64,000 bases of DNA from an uncultured Acholeplasmatales bacterium (GCA_944324805.1 CALUXS010000008.1:1-64000); one strand, 5' to 3'; numbered from the stretch's first letter, positions 48,233 through 57,929 are shown. Program-made: numbers and translations. Notes: generated from the sequence alone by a model not told the origin.

Positions 48233-49675
48233 ATGTGGGATGTAATAATTATTGGAGCTGGAGTTATAGGAGCTTCTATTGCTAGAGAGATAAGTAGATA
48301 TGAACTAAAAACTTTAGTTATAGAAAAAGAAGAGGATGTTTGTGAAGTAACATCAATGGCTAATAGTGGAATTGTTCATAGTGGCTATGACCCTAAGCCT
48401 GGTAGCTTAAAGGCTAAACTTAATGTGATTGGTAATGGGCTTTTTGATAGGCTTAGTATGGAATTAGGCTTTGATTTTAAAAGAATAGGCAGTATAACTA
48501 TAGGAAAAACGGAAGAAGATTTAGCCACATTAAAGAGATTACAAAAAAATGGTATAGAAAATGGAGTTAAAACGATTATATTAGATAAAGAAGAATTATT
48601 TTTACTTGAGCCTAATTTAGCTCTTGATGCTAAATATGGTCTTTTAGCTGAAAGTGCTGGAATTGTTAATCCCTTTGAATATACCGTAGCGTTAATGGAA
48701 AATGCTATTTTTAATGGAGTAAAGCTAAACCTTGAAGAAGAAGTATTAAAAATTTCTAAATTAGAAAACACATACAAAATTATAACTAATAAAAATGAAT
48801 ATATAACAAAAATTGTAATAAATGCTGCTGGCCTAAATTCAGGTGATGTTGCAGGTATGGTAGGAAGTAGTATTGATATTAGACCAAGAAAAGGTGAATA
48901 TTTTGTTTTGAATCATTTAAATAAGCCCCTTATTAGTCATGTTATTTTTCCTTTACCATCAGAAAAGGGAAAGGGTATTTTATTAACACCAACAACAAGT
49001 AATAATTATTTGATAGGCCCTTCAAGCGAATATGTTTCTAGCTTAGATGATTTTAGTACGGATACACTTACCTTAGAAAAAGTTAGAAGTGATGCTAATA
49101 ATTTAGTTAAAGATATTCCATTTAATGAAGTTATTAGAACTTTTGCTGGCTTAAGAGCAGTAAATAGTAAAAGAGATTTTATAATTGAAGAGGATAAAAT
49201 AAATCCTAATTTTTATCAAGTTGCTGGAATTGAATCACCAGGTCTTGCATCTTCATATGCGATTGCACTTTATTTAATTGACATTATTAAAAAGAAAAAT
49301 AATTTAATTACAAAAAAAGACTTTGTTCCATATCGTAAACCATATATAAAATTAAAAGGTTTACCACTAGAAGAGAAACAAAAAATATATGAAAAAAATC
49401 CAAAATATGGAAGGATAATATGTCGTTGTGAACAAATATCAGAAGCGGAAATTTTAGATGTTATACATAGAGAAATTCCTGTAAAGACTATACGTGGAGT
49501 AAAGAAAAGAATTAGACCAGGTTTTGGTAAATGTCAGGGTGGATTTTGTGAAAGCTTAGTTTTTGAATTATTAAAGAATGAGTTTGATTTAGATCCTTTA
49601 AAAATAAAATACGGACGAAAAAACTCGGAGGTTATTAAAAAAATAACTAAGGAGGGTCAAAATGAAAAATTATGA
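48233..49675 (+). CDS. FAD-dependent glycerol-3-phosphate dehydrogenase-type oxidoreductase with [2Fe-2S] domain (GlpA-like)
   Basis: The 480-residue flavoprotein has an N-terminal FAD fold (VIIIGAGVIGASIAREIS), the DAO core (GIVHSGYDPKPG) and a C-terminal BFD-like Fe-S domain with four Cys (CRCEQISEAE...KCQGGFC), as in anaerobic GlpA-type proteins of Bacillota. It likely oxidises glycerol 3-phosphate to dihydroxyacetone phosphate. I use ATG 48233, because the GTG at 48224 forms part of the AGGTGG ribosome site. It overlaps the next gene by 14 bases. Confidence 0.85.
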   Translation: MWDVIIIGAGVIGASIAREISRYELKTLVIEKEEDVCEVTSMANSGIVHSGYDPKPGSLKAKLNVIGNGLFDRLSMELGFDFKRIGSITIGKTEEDLATLKRLQKNGIENGVKTIILDKEELFLLEPNLALDAKYGLLAESAGIVNPFEYTVALMENAIFNGVKLNLEEEVLKISKLENTYKIITNKNEYITKIVINAAGLNSGDVAGMVGSSIDIRPRKGEYFVLNHLNKPLISHVIFPLPSEKGKGILLTPTTSNNYLIGPSSEYVSSLDDFSTDTLTLEKVRSDANNLVKDIPFNEVIRTFAGLRAVNSKRDFIIEEDKINPNFYQVAGIESPGLASSYAIALYLIDIIKKKNNLITKKDFVPYRKPYIKLKGLPLEEKQKIYEKNPKYGRIICRCEQISEAEILDVIHREIPVKTIRGVKKRIRPGFGKCQGGFCESLVFELLKNEFDLDPLKIKYGRKNSEVIKKITKEGQNEKL

Positions 49676-50912
49676 CTTGATAATAATAGGTGGTGGTAGT
49701 GCAGGAATGGCAGCTGCCATTTCAGCTTATGATGCTGGCATTAAAAATATTTTAATTCTAGAAAAAGATAAATTTTTAGGTGGTATTTTACTTCAATGTA
49801 TTCATACCGGATTTGGTTTATCAGAATTTAAAGAAGAATTGACAGGCCCTGAATATGCTTACCGTTTTATTAAGGAAATAGAAAAAAGGAATATTAGTTA
49901 TTTACTAGAAACAACAGTATTAGAAATAACTGAAGAAAAAGATGTTTATTATGCTAATTCTAATGAAGGATATCAGTTAGTTAGAGCTAAAAGTATTATT
50001 TTAGCTACTGGCTGCCTAGAAAGAACAAGAGGAGCTATTGTCCTTCCAGGCGATAGACCAGCAGGTATTATGACTGCAGGATTAGCACAAAAATATCTAA
50101 ACATTGATGGCTATCTAGTAGGTAAAAAAGTATTTATTTTAGGCAGTGGAGATATAGGCTTAATTATGGCAAGAAGAATGACTCTAGAAGGGGCTGAGGT
50201 TTTAGGAGTTGCTGAGTTAATGCCTTATTCAAATGGTTTAAATCGTAATATTAGTCAGTGTTTAAATGACTTTAATATTCCACTTTATTTATCACATACT
50301 ATAACAAATATAAAGGGGAAATCTAGACTAGAAGAAGTCGAAATAAGTGAGGTTGATTCTAATCTTAAGCCTATTGAAGGAACAGAAAAATCATTTAAAG
50401 TTGATACACTTTTGTTATCAGTTGGTTTACTACCAAGCATTGAACTTTTAAAAGGGTTAAATGTAAAAGCAAATAATAAGACAAAAAGTATTTTCATTAA
50501 CGAATCACTAGAAACAACAATTCCTGGTATTTTTTGTTGCGGAAATGCACTTCATGTTCATGATTTAGTTGATTTTGTAACAAAGGAAGCAAGAGAAGCA
50601 GGTCTTTCAAGCGCAAAATATATAATGGGAAAATTAACTACTAGTTATAATAATACTTTAAATATTGAGTCTGGCTTAGGAATAAATTATGTTCTTCCAA
50701 ATATTGTTAGATTAGATAATATTTCTAAGGATTTAAAATTGAGTTTTAGAGTAAAAAAACCATTCAATAATGTAAATATAGCTATTTTTATTAATAAAAA
50801 GCTTGTAAAAGAAGTTAAAAAAGCATATTTATTACCAGCTGAAATGGAATCAATAATAATTAGTAAAGATTGTCTAGAAAAGGGAAATCTTGAAATCTTA
50901 GTGAGGGAGTAG
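49662..50912 (+). CDS. NAD(P)/FAD-dependent oxidoreductase of the glycerol operon
   Basis: The 416-residue flavoprotein has two dinucleotide folds (DLIIIGGGSAGMAAAISA at the start and KKVFILGSGDIGLIMAR at about residues 164-180). ILATGCLERTRG lies between, as in the alpha subunits of sarcosine oxidase/HcnB-like proteins. In many anaerobes this gene follows GlpA-like and precedes DUF1667, and the three are thought to form an electron-transfer complex. AAGGAGG lies within the upstream gene. Confidence 0.85.
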   Translation: MKNYDLIIIGGGSAGMAAAISAYDAGIKNILILEKDKFLGGILLQCIHTGFGLSEFKEELTGPEYAYRFIKEIEKRNISYLLETTVLEITEEKDVYYANSNEGYQLVRAKSIILATGCLERTRGAIVLPGDRPAGIMTAGLAQKYLNIDGYLVGKKVFILGSGDIGLIMARRMTLEGAEVLGVAELMPYSNGLNRNISQCLNDFNIPLYLSHTITNIKGKSRLEEVEISEVDSNLKPIEGTEKSFKVDTLLLSVGLLPSIELLKGLNVKANNKTKSIFINESLETTIPGIFCCGNALHVHDLVDFVTKEAREAGLSSAKYIMGKLTTSYNNTLNIESGLGINYVLPNIVRLDNISKDLKLSFRVKKPFNNVNIAIFINKKLVKEVKKAYLLPAEMESIIISKDCLEKGNLEILVRE

Positions 50913-50913
50913 T

Positions 50914-51258
50914 ATGAAGGAATTTGTATGTATTATATGCCCACGCGGTTGTAATTTAAAAATTGATGAAAATTTAAATGTTAGTGGGAATAGCTGTAAA
51001 AGAGGCTTAGAATATGCAATTAGCGAAGTTACCAATCCCGTTAGGAGTATAACAACAACTGTAAAAATTAACTCTAATAGTATTAAAAGGCTACCTGTTA
51101 AAAGTTCTAATCCTCTCCCTAAGGAAAAAATATTTGCAATAATGAAATATTTAGACAATGTAGAGGTTAAAGCACCTATTTTGATGCATGAAATTGTTGT
51201 TAGAAATATTTTTGATACAGGAGTAGATATAATTTCTACAAGAGAGGTAAAAGATTAA
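50914..51258 (+). CDS. DUF1667 iron-sulphur-like protein
   Basis: The 114-residue protein has the DUF1667 Cys pattern CIICPRGCNL...GNSCKRG, suggesting Fe-S or metal binding, and NPVRSITTTVKI. It is the last gene of the glycerol operon, one base after the oxidoreductase, and likely a small electron-transfer subunit. The role is from gene context. Confidence 0.88.
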   Translation: MKEFVCIICPRGCNLKIDENLNVSGNSCKRGLEYAISEVTNPVRSITTTVKINSNSIKRLPVKSSNPLPKEKIFAIMKYLDNVEVKAPILMHEIVVRNIFDTGVDIISTREVKD

Positions 51259-51268
51259 ATGACTATAT

Positions 51269-51302
51269 AAAAATAAAAGAGGATTTTCCTCTTTTATTTT
51301 TG
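51269..51302 (+). terminator. Terminator of the glycerol operon
   Basis: A 15-bp stem (51269-51283 with 51287-51301) closes a three-base loop, with a T-rich 3' arm. Confidence 0.92.
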
Positions 51303-51404
51303 CTTTTTAGGGTATAGTAGATAGAAAATAAAGAGAAGATATGATAAAATTTTACTATATAATTTTTATTAATATGTCTATTATAAATGTAACAAGGTGA
51401 AAGT

Positions 51405-52781
51405 ATGAAAAAGCCAATGATCGGTAAAGGAAATAAAGGATTAATATTTGCTATATTATGGTTATTAGTTGAAAATCCAACAGATTTAACTTATTTCAGG
51501 GTTAGAGATATTTTAAAACTTCTAAAAGAGGAATTTAGAAAAGATGTCGATTATAAAACTGCATATGGTTACTTACAGGCTTTAACAGAAATGGAACTTG
51601 ACTTTAAAATAGATCATATTGCCAATAAAGGTTATTACGTAAAAGAAAGAATAATAAAAGAAGAAGAAAGAAATTTATTAATTAACGCATTAAAGAGTGA
51701 ACATGCCTTAGATAACAAAACTACAATCATCCTAAATGATTTTATTAATATAGATTCAGAAGAAAAAGTTCGTAAAAATAATCTTAAGCTTTTAAAGAAT
51801 AATGATACTACTAATGATGATTACAATATAATAGATACAATCGAAATTCTAAAAAAAGCTATTAAAAATAAGAATAAAATTAGCTTTAACTATTTAACAT
51901 TTTCTTATAAAGCTGGCATTTTTATGCGTAAAGTACACTACGAAACAAAACCCTTAGAAATAAGATATTTAGATGGGGTATATTACTTAATAACTGAAAA
52001 ACCAATTTGGCCTAAAATATATTGTGGTATTAAAATAAGGTATATGCGAGATATTAAAATACTAGATTCAGTAGAAAGTGAAGTAAAAGCTACACCTGAT
52101 TATAAAATAGATCTTATAGTACTATATGACTGGGCTATTGAGTTTATAGATGATAATTTTGAAAATTATAGAATAACGAAAAAGGATAACAATTTAATTG
52201 CCCATATAGAAGCTCCTTATGAGAAAATAGCTAACTTTTGTAAACGATTTAATCCATTTTATGTTGTTAAAGATAATAAAATCTTAGAGAGAATGATTTA
52301 TGATGCCTATGAGTTGTTAGATATTGTTAGACAAAATGATGATATTTTATTAACAATTAAAAAAGCTATAGTAAACTTCTATTATTATTTAGATATTGAA
52401 AAAGAAAAAGATTATATAACCTATATGAAAAAATTTAATAAATACATTAATAATTTATTTTTAGATTTAAAATATGAGGAGATAATACCTAACGTTTTAA
52501 GTTTAAATGATATTAAGGTTTCGTATGAAATAGTAACATTTGATTCTAAATTATTAAATAAAACAGGTGATATAGAAGAACTAATTGCAGCTAAAAATAG
52601 ATTATTAAATAAAGATGTTACAAATAGATATATAATATTTTTATACGATACTTTAACAGAAAAAGAAAAAAGAAGAATTTTAGAAATTGTTTCTTATCGG
52701 ACTATGAATGATTTACACGATAGATTTTCATTATTTACTAAAGCGTATTATCATAATTTTGATGTGTTTAAAATATTTTAA
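51405..52781 (+). CDS. WYL-domain transcriptional regulator
   Basis: The 458-residue protein has an N-terminal winged-helix region (about 1-75) and a WYL-like domain at about 150-235. The segment KISFNYLTF, later KPLEIRYLDGVYYLIT, has YYL in the usual WYL place. The C-terminal 200 residues are unassigned. WYL regulators often sense nucleotides or control defence and resistance genes. It lies 21 bases upstream of the acetyltransferase gene, so they may be cotranscribed. Confidence 0.75.
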   Translation: MKKPMIGKGNKGLIFAILWLLVENPTDLTYFRVRDILKLLKEEFRKDVDYKTAYGYLQALTEMELDFKIDHIANKGYYVKERIIKEEERNLLINALKSEHALDNKTTIILNDFINIDSEEKVRKNNLKLLKNNDTTNDDYNIIDTIEILKKAIKNKNKISFNYLTFSYKAGIFMRKVHYETKPLEIRYLDGVYYLITEKPIWPKIYCGIKIRYMRDIKILDSVESEVKATPDYKIDLIVLYDWAIEFIDDNFENYRITKKDNNLIAHIEAPYEKIANFCKRFNPFYVVKDNKILERMIYDAYELLDIVRQNDDILLTIKKAIVNFYYYLDIEKEKDYITYMKKFNKYINNLFLDLKYEEIIPNVLSLNDIKVSYEIVTFDSKLLNKTGDIEELIAAKNRLLNKDVTNRYIIFLYDTLTEKEKRRILEIVSYRTMNDLHDRFSLFTKAYYHNFDVFKIF

Positions 52782-52802
52782 TAATTTAGGAGAAAAGAGT
52801 AA

Positions 52803-53435
52803 ATGAATGACAGAGGATATAAGCTAGTTGATATAGATAGTTTTAAAAGAAAGGAACATTTTTGGCATTATATTAAAGAAGTTCCTTGTAACTATTGCCT
52901 TACTACAAATATTGAAATAACAAATTTAATAAAAAAGAAATATAAACTATATCCATCTTTAATTTATTCTATAACTAAAGCAGTCAATAACTTTGATGAA
53001 TTTAAGATGCGACTTATTGATGATAAATTAGCTGTTTTTGATATTTTATATCCATGCTATACTATATTTCATAAAGATGATGAAACATTTTCTAATGTTT
53101 GGTCTATATACGAAGGTGATTTTGAAAAGTTTAAAAGACAATATCAAGAAGATCTTGAAAAGTATGGTACTATTAAAAAGTTTATTTCAAAACCTAATGA
53201 ACCAAATAATACATTTCCAATATCTATGATTCCTTGGACAAGTTTCACAGGGTTTAATTTGAATTTACCTAAAAATTTGACTTACTTAGCACCTATTTTT
53301 ACTATGGGAAAATACTACAAAGATGGAGATTCTTATTTTATTCCTTTAGCAATACAAGTTCATCATGCCGTATGTGATGGTTTTCATGTAGCTAGGTTTT
53401 TAGATTATTTAAAAGAGGTAATAAAGAATTTATAA
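52803..53435 (+). CDS. Type A chloramphenicol O-acetyltransferase
   Basis: The 210-residue protein has all the hallmarks of the CAT trimer family: SFKRKEHF with Arg16, PWTSFTGF with Ser147, and the catalytic HHAVCDGFHVARF with His188 and Asp192. Residue 18 is Glu rather than a non-CAT substitution. It would acetylate chloramphenicol with acetyl-CoA; natural CAT-like proteins may have other substrates. AT content is like its neighbours, and no mobile element borders it. Confidence 0.9.
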   Translation: MNDRGYKLVDIDSFKRKEHFWHYIKEVPCNYCLTTNIEITNLIKKKYKLYPSLIYSITKAVNNFDEFKMRLIDDKLAVFDILYPCYTIFHKDDETFSNVWSIYEGDFEKFKRQYQEDLEKYGTIKKFISKPNEPNNTFPISMIPWTSFTGFNLNLPKNLTYLAPIFTMGKYYKDGDSYFIPLAIQVHHAVCDGFHVARFLDYLKEVIKNL

Positions 53436-53437
53436 TG

Positions 53438-53466
53438 TTGTTTTATTTAATAAAATAATATATAAT
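53438..53466 (+). promoter_or_regulatory. Promoter of the RluA-family gene
   Basis: TTGTTT (53438-53443) and TATAAT (53461-53466) are 17 bases apart, starting just after the acetyltransferase stop. Confidence 0.7.
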
Positions 53467-53488
53467 GTTTTAGCAAAAAGGTGATAGA

Positions 53489-54430
53489 ATGGAAAGAGGA
53501 CATAAAACAGAAAAAATTGTTTATACAGCAACTTACATAGTAAAAAGAAGTGATTTATTATTAGATTTTTTATTAACTAAATGTAATACTTCACGGAATA
53601 ATGTCAAAAATCTTTTATCTAATAAGCAAGTCTTAGTGAATGGTAGTGTTGTAAGCCAGTTTAACTTTCCTCTTGCAAAGGATGATGAAGTAAAAATTAG
53701 TAAATCTCCTATTAGAAACGTAGATGAAACAAAACAAAAAAATAAGACAACTAAAAGGAGCCCTAGAATAGAATTACTATATGAGGATGAAGATTTTATT
53801 GCAATTGATAAGCCTGCAGGATTGTTAGCTGTAGAAAGTGATAATGAAAGAGAAGAAACAGCCTACAATTACGTCTTAGCATATTTACAAGCAACATCAA
53901 AGCAATCTCGACCATTCATTATTCATAGAATTGATAAAGAAACATCAGGAGTATTAGTATTTGCTAAAAATATTAAGGTTCATTCGGCTTTAAGATTAAA
54001 TTGGAATGAACTAGTTAGAGTAAGAGAATATATGGCTGTAGCTGAAGGACGATTTAATTTAAAATCTGGTAAGCTAGTTAATTATTTAGCCTTAAATCAA
54101 AATAATCTAGTTTATGTAACTAATGATAATACTAAACAAAAGGCTATTACAAATTATGAGGTAGTAAAAGAAAATAATGAATTATCTTTGTTAAAGGTAT
54201 TAATTGAAACCGGTAGAAAAAACCAAATTAGGGTACAATTAAATCATATAGGTCATCCAATAATCGGTGATGATAAGTATGGCTATAATATAAATCCATT
54301 AAAACGTTTAGGACTTCATGCTTCATACTTAGAATTTGTGCATCCTTTTACAAACAAGGTTATTCAAATACGTGCTAAAACTCCTAGCACTTTTATGGCA
54401 TTATTTAATGATAATAAAAAGAAGAGATAA
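53489..54430 (+). CDS. RluA-family RNA pseudouridine synthase
   Basis: The 313-residue enzyme has an N-terminal S4 RNA-binding domain (about 20-70) and the RluA catalytic motif HRIDKETSGVLVFAKN with Asp149. RKNQIRVQLNHIGHPIIGDDKYG is typical of the C-terminal core. It modifies rRNA or tRNA; the exact position cannot be read from sequence. AAAAGGTGAT precedes the ATG. Confidence 0.92.
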   Translation: MERGHKTEKIVYTATYIVKRSDLLLDFLLTKCNTSRNNVKNLLSNKQVLVNGSVVSQFNFPLAKDDEVKISKSPIRNVDETKQKNKTTKRSPRIELLYEDEDFIAIDKPAGLLAVESDNEREETAYNYVLAYLQATSKQSRPFIIHRIDKETSGVLVFAKNIKVHSALRLNWNELVRVREYMAVAEGRFNLKSGKLVNYLALNQNNLVYVTNDNTKQKAITNYEVVKENNELSLLKVLIETGRKNQIRVQLNHIGHPIIGDDKYGYNINPLKRLGLHASYLEFVHPFTNKVIQIRAKTPSTFMALFNDNKKKR

Positions 54431-54434
54431 CTAG

Positions 54435-54467
54435 AACTAGAAAATTTAATAATTTTCTAGTTTTTTT
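54435..54467 (+). terminator. Terminator after the RluA-family gene
   Basis: AACTAGAAAATT (54435-54446) pairs with AATTTTCTAGTT (54451-54462), followed by Ts. Confidence 0.95.
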
Positions 54468-54579
54468 ATGCATATTATTTTTCATTTTTTGCTAAATGTT
54501 TTATTATTATTAATAAAGAAAAAATTCGTTTTTAACTAAAAATGAGTTATAATATAAAGTAATGATTAGGAGGCATAAA

Positions 54580-55536
54580 ATGAAAAAAATAAATGTTATT
54601 TTAGGTATATGTTTATCCTTATTTGCCATAGCAGGTTGTAAAAAGGATAAAGAAATAGAAACAATAAAGATAGCTATGCCAAGTGGAGCACCTATCTTAA
54701 GTCAACTACAAATTATGGATAAGGCTTTAGATGAGGAATTTCAAATTGCAAATTATAAGGTGAAATTTGATATAGTTAATGGTGCTGATGGTGTAAAGGC
54801 AGCAATAACATCTAAAAGTCATGATGTAGTAGTAGCGCCAATTAATTTAGGAGCTACATTATTCAAAAATGGTTCTGGATATAAATATTTAGCTAACGTT
54901 ACAAATGGAAATTTATTCTTTGCTTCAACAACAAAATTAGAAAGTATTAATGACTTAAACGGAAAAAACTTAGTGTTATTTGGGGAAAATACAATTAATG
55001 ATGCTGTAGTTAATAGTATATTAACAAAAAATAATATTGAGCCTAATGAGAATATTACATATTTAGCTGATACTTCAAAAACTCAAGCCGAACTAGTAGC
55101 TGATAAAAAAGAAAATACAGTATATTTAGTTGCTGAGCCTGTCTTAAGTGCAGCGCGTATTAAGTTAAAAGCCCAAGGAAAAGAAGTTTATGTATTAGAT
55201 GTACAAAAGGAATTTTCAGTAGTGAATGATGGTAATACATTCTTGCAGGCTGGAATTTTTGCAAGAGAGAATTTAGATACTAATTTTATAGATGCATATT
55301 TAGAAGAAGTAAAGTCAAGTATTAGTTTTGTAAATGAAAATAATGAGGAAGCTGCAAAGCTTGCAGCTAAATTAGAAACAGGATTACCTGCAGAAAATGT
55401 GCTTGCTAGTGCAATTCCTGGTTGCAATTTATGTTTTACTTCTAGTCAGGATGCAAAAGATAGCTTTATATACCTAGTTAATCTTGCACCTAAATATTTT
55501 GGTGGTGAAAAGCCAAGTGAAGACTTCTATTATTAA
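54580..55536 (+). CDS. ABC transporter substrate-binding lipoprotein (NMT1/SsuA-ThiY-like)
   Basis: The 318-residue binding protein has a lipoprotein signal ending IAGC (Cys near 19). It then has KIAMPSGAPILS, DVVVAPINLGATLF and INDLNGKNLVLFG, the pattern of the NMT1/SsuA class that carries thiamine precursors, sulphonates or similar small ligands. I start at ATG 54580; the ATG at 54562 precedes the AGGAGG site. TATAAT lies at 54548-54553. The permease follows with overlap. The ligand is not known. Confidence 0.85.
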   Translation: MKKINVILGICLSLFAIAGCKKDKEIETIKIAMPSGAPILSQLQIMDKALDEEFQIANYKVKFDIVNGADGVKAAITSKSHDVVVAPINLGATLFKNGSGYKYLANVTNGNLFFASTTKLESINDLNGKNLVLFGENTINDAVVNSILTKNNIEPNENITYLADTSKTQAELVADKKENTVYLVAEPVLSAARIKLKAQGKEVYVLDVQKEFSVVNDGNTFLQAGIFARENLDTNFIDAYLEEVKSSISFVNENNEEAAKLAAKLETGLPAENVLASAIPGCNLCFTSSQDAKDSFIYLVNLAPKYFGGEKPSEDFYY

Positions 55537-56308
55537 TAAGAAAATAATTATAACATTAAGTTCTATTATTAGTTTTATTGCAATCTTATACATAATTTTT
55601 TTAATCGTAGGAAATGATATAATTTTTCCTACCCCTCATAACAGTTTTTTAGCTTTTATTAAACTATTAGGTAATTCAAGTACCTATAAGATAATACTAT
55701 CAACTTTTATTAGATTAGTTATTACCTTAGTGATAAGCTTTATAATAGGTGGCATGCTTGGTCTTTTAGCGGGCAGATATAAGGGATTAGCAATTTTCTT
55801 AAAGCCATGGATGACTGTGATTAGAAGTATACCACTTGCGTCGATTATAGTTATAATTATGATAATTTTAGGATTTGCTAAATCACCTTATATAATTGCT
55901 TCTTTAATGTTAATACCAATTATTTATGAAGCTTTTAAAAATGGAATCATTAATTTAGATCAAGATTTAATGCAAGTTTGGAAATTAGATGGAAATTTTA
56001 ATTTTAAAGTCTTTAGACTAATAATTTTCCCGATGGCTAAACCATTTATTAAAACTGCCTTTATACAAAGCGTAGGACTAGGAGTAAAGGTTCTAATTAT
56101 GGCTGAGTTCATATGCTTTACACCTAATTCAATTGGTAAAGAGCTAGGAAGTGCAGCTAATAATTTAGAATATGCTAACGTTTTTGCTTGGAGTTTAATA
56201 GCAATTTTCTTTGTTCTAATAGTTGAAGCTTTGCCACATTTTGTATGTAGTATAGTTGATTATCTAGAAAAAAGAAGGAGAATAGAAAGTGGATTATACA
56301 AAAATTAA
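55517..56308 (+). CDS. ABC transporter permease (SsuC/ThiX-like)
   Basis: The membrane protein of about 263 residues has six helices, a periplasm-facing PTPHNS segment and a BPD_transp_1 coupling loop (AFKNGIINLDQDLMQVWKLDG). The start is ambiguous: GTG 55517 has GGTGGTG about 10 bases upstream and I use it; TTG 55484 is a longer alternative inside the binding-protein gene. No ATP-binding gene follows, so an ATPase must come from elsewhere. Confidence 0.85.
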   Translation: MKTSIINKKIIITLSSIISFIAILYIIFLIVGNDIIFPTPHNSFLAFIKLLGNSSTYKIILSTFIRLVITLVISFIIGGMLGLLAGRYKGLAIFLKPWMTVIRSIPLASIIVIIMIILGFAKSPYIIASLMLIPIIYEAFKNGIINLDQDLMQVWKLDGNFNFKVFRLIIFPMAKPFIKTAFIQSVGLGVKVLIMAEFICFTPNSIGKELGSAANNLEYANVFAWSLIAIFFVLIVEALPHFVCSIVDYLEKRRRIESGLYKN

Positions 56309-57035
56309 TTCAAAAATTATTGATATCTGGTGTAAGGAAGGATGGATTTGGGGTAAACCTATTACACATGAAGAATTCTTAGATGCTAAAAAAGGCAAGT
56401 TTTCCTTATATTTAACACCAACCAAAAAGATTCCTAGTAGTTGGTTAGCTAACATTAAGGGCAAAAAAGTATTAGGATTAGCAAGTGGTGGTGGACAACA
56501 ACTCCCAATTTTAACTGCTTTAGGAGCAGATTGCGTACTACTAGATTATTCTAATGAGCAATGTAATTCAGAGCTATTAGTTGCTAAAAGAGAAGGTTAT
56601 AAAATTGAGGTTATAGAAGCGGATATGACTAAACCCCTACCTTTTTTAGATGAATGCTTTGATTTAATAATACATCCCGTTTCTAATTGTTATGTTGAAA
56701 AGATTGAACCAATCTTCAAAGAATGTTACAGAGTTCTAAAAAAAGATGGCTTAATGCTTGGTGGTTATGATATAGGAATAAACTATATTGTAGATGAAAA
56801 AGAGGAAATGATAGTAAACTCACTTCCGTATAATCCCCTTAAAAATAAAAAGCAATTAGATGAATGTATGAAAAATAATGATGGGATTCAATTTTCTCAT
56901 ACTTTTGCAGAACAAATCAAGGCTCAGCTAATGGCAGGATTTGAGCTTATTGATATTTATGAAGATACAAATGGAGAAGGAAGATTGCATAATCTTAATA
57001 TACCTTCATTTGTTGCTACTATGTTAAAAAAATAA
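56289..57035 (+). CDS. SAM-dependent class I methyltransferase
   Basis: The 248-residue protein has the SAM motif KVLGLASGGGQQLPILTALG near residues 59-78, an acidic LLDYS that binds the ribose, and an UbiE/BioC-like ADMTKPLPFLDECFDLII region. It starts at GTG with AAGGAG upstream and overlaps the permease by 20 bases, so the two are linked. Its substrate might be what the transporter imports. Confidence 0.85.
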   Translation: MDYTKINSKIIDIWCKEGWIWGKPITHEEFLDAKKGKFSLYLTPTKKIPSSWLANIKGKKVLGLASGGGQQLPILTALGADCVLLDYSNEQCNSELLVAKREGYKIEVIEADMTKPLPFLDECFDLIIHPVSNCYVEKIEPIFKECYRVLKKDGLMLGGYDIGINYIVDEKEEMIVNSLPYNPLKNKKQLDECMKNNDGIQFSHTFAEQIKAQLMAGFELIDIYEDTNGEGRLHNLNIPSFVATMLKK

Positions 57036-57050
57036 AAAGGAGAAATAAAA

Positions 57051-57890
57051 ATGAAGGTAAAAGATAGTTATTTTACCCTTTATAATGGGGTTAAAATTCC
57101 TGCAATAGGATTTGGCACTTGGCAGGTTAAGGATGGTAAAGAGGCATACGATTCAGTAATTTATGCATTAAAGGCAGGATATCGTCATATTGATACAGCT
57201 TATGCCTACGGGAATGAAGAAAGTGTTGCTAGAGCAATCAAAGATTTTGGTTTAAAAAGAGAAGATATTTTTATTACAACTAAGCTACCATCTCATATAA
57301 AAACTTATTCTGAAACGCTAGAATATTTTAATATGTCCTTAAAAAATTTAGACACTGATTATATTGATTTATATTTAATTCATGCTCCATGGCCTTGGAG
57401 TAATGTCGGTGAAGATTGTACTAAGGGAAATATTGAAGCTTGGAAAGCTATGGTTGATTTATATAATGAAAAGAAAATAAGAGCTATTGGTGTATCTAAT
57501 TTTCATGAAACTGATATTATACCTTTAATAGAGGCAACAAATGTTAAGCCTATGGTAAATCAAATTAGATTTTTTATCGGAAACACTCAAGAAGCAATTA
57601 CTAGTTATTGTCAAAATAATGACATTTTAATTGAGGCTTATTCTCCATTAGCTACAGGAGAGATATTAGACAATCCGATTTTAAAGAAAATGGCAGATAA
57701 ATATAATACGACACTTGCTAAGCTATGTATTAGATATTGTGTCGAAAGAAATACTTTACCTCTTCCTAAATCAGTTCATGAGGAAAGAATAATTGCTAAT
57801 CTTGATGTTGATTTTAAGCTTGAAAAGGAAGATTTAGAATATTTAAATAGTTTAAAAGGTATTGGTTCTACTAGACCACTTAGAAGCTAA
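57051..57890 (+). CDS. Aldo/keto reductase
   Basis: The 279-residue NADPH oxidoreductase has the complete tetrad at the usual numbers: Asp48 and Tyr53 in DTAYAYG, Lys78 in TTKLP and His111 in LIHAPWP. The C-terminal phosphate-binding segment LPLPKSVHEERI is also present. It reduces carbonyl compounds. It is the last gene of the binding-protein/permease/methyltransferase group. Confidence 0.92.
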   Translation: MKVKDSYFTLYNGVKIPAIGFGTWQVKDGKEAYDSVIYALKAGYRHIDTAYAYGNEESVARAIKDFGLKREDIFITTKLPSHIKTYSETLEYFNMSLKNLDTDYIDLYLIHAPWPWSNVGEDCTKGNIEAWKAMVDLYNEKKIRAIGVSNFHETDIIPLIEATNVKPMVNQIRFFIGNTQEAITSYCQNNDILIEAYSPLATGEILDNPILKKMADKYNTTLAKLCIRYCVERNTLPLPKSVHEERIIANLDVDFKLEKEDLEYLNSLKGIGSTRPLRS

Positions 57891-57929
57891 AAAAAACAAA
57901 GTACTTTTACGTACTTTGTTTTTTTATTA
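57891..57929. terminator. Bidirectional terminator between convergent genes
   Basis: AAAAAACAAAGTAC (57891-57904) pairs with GTACTTTGTTTTTT (57911-57924) around a six-base loop. T runs follow on both strands. Confidence 0.95.

Noticed and set aside
52803-53435. Mobile resistance element around the acetyltransferase
   Set aside because: No transposase, terminal repeats or composition shift flank the gene.
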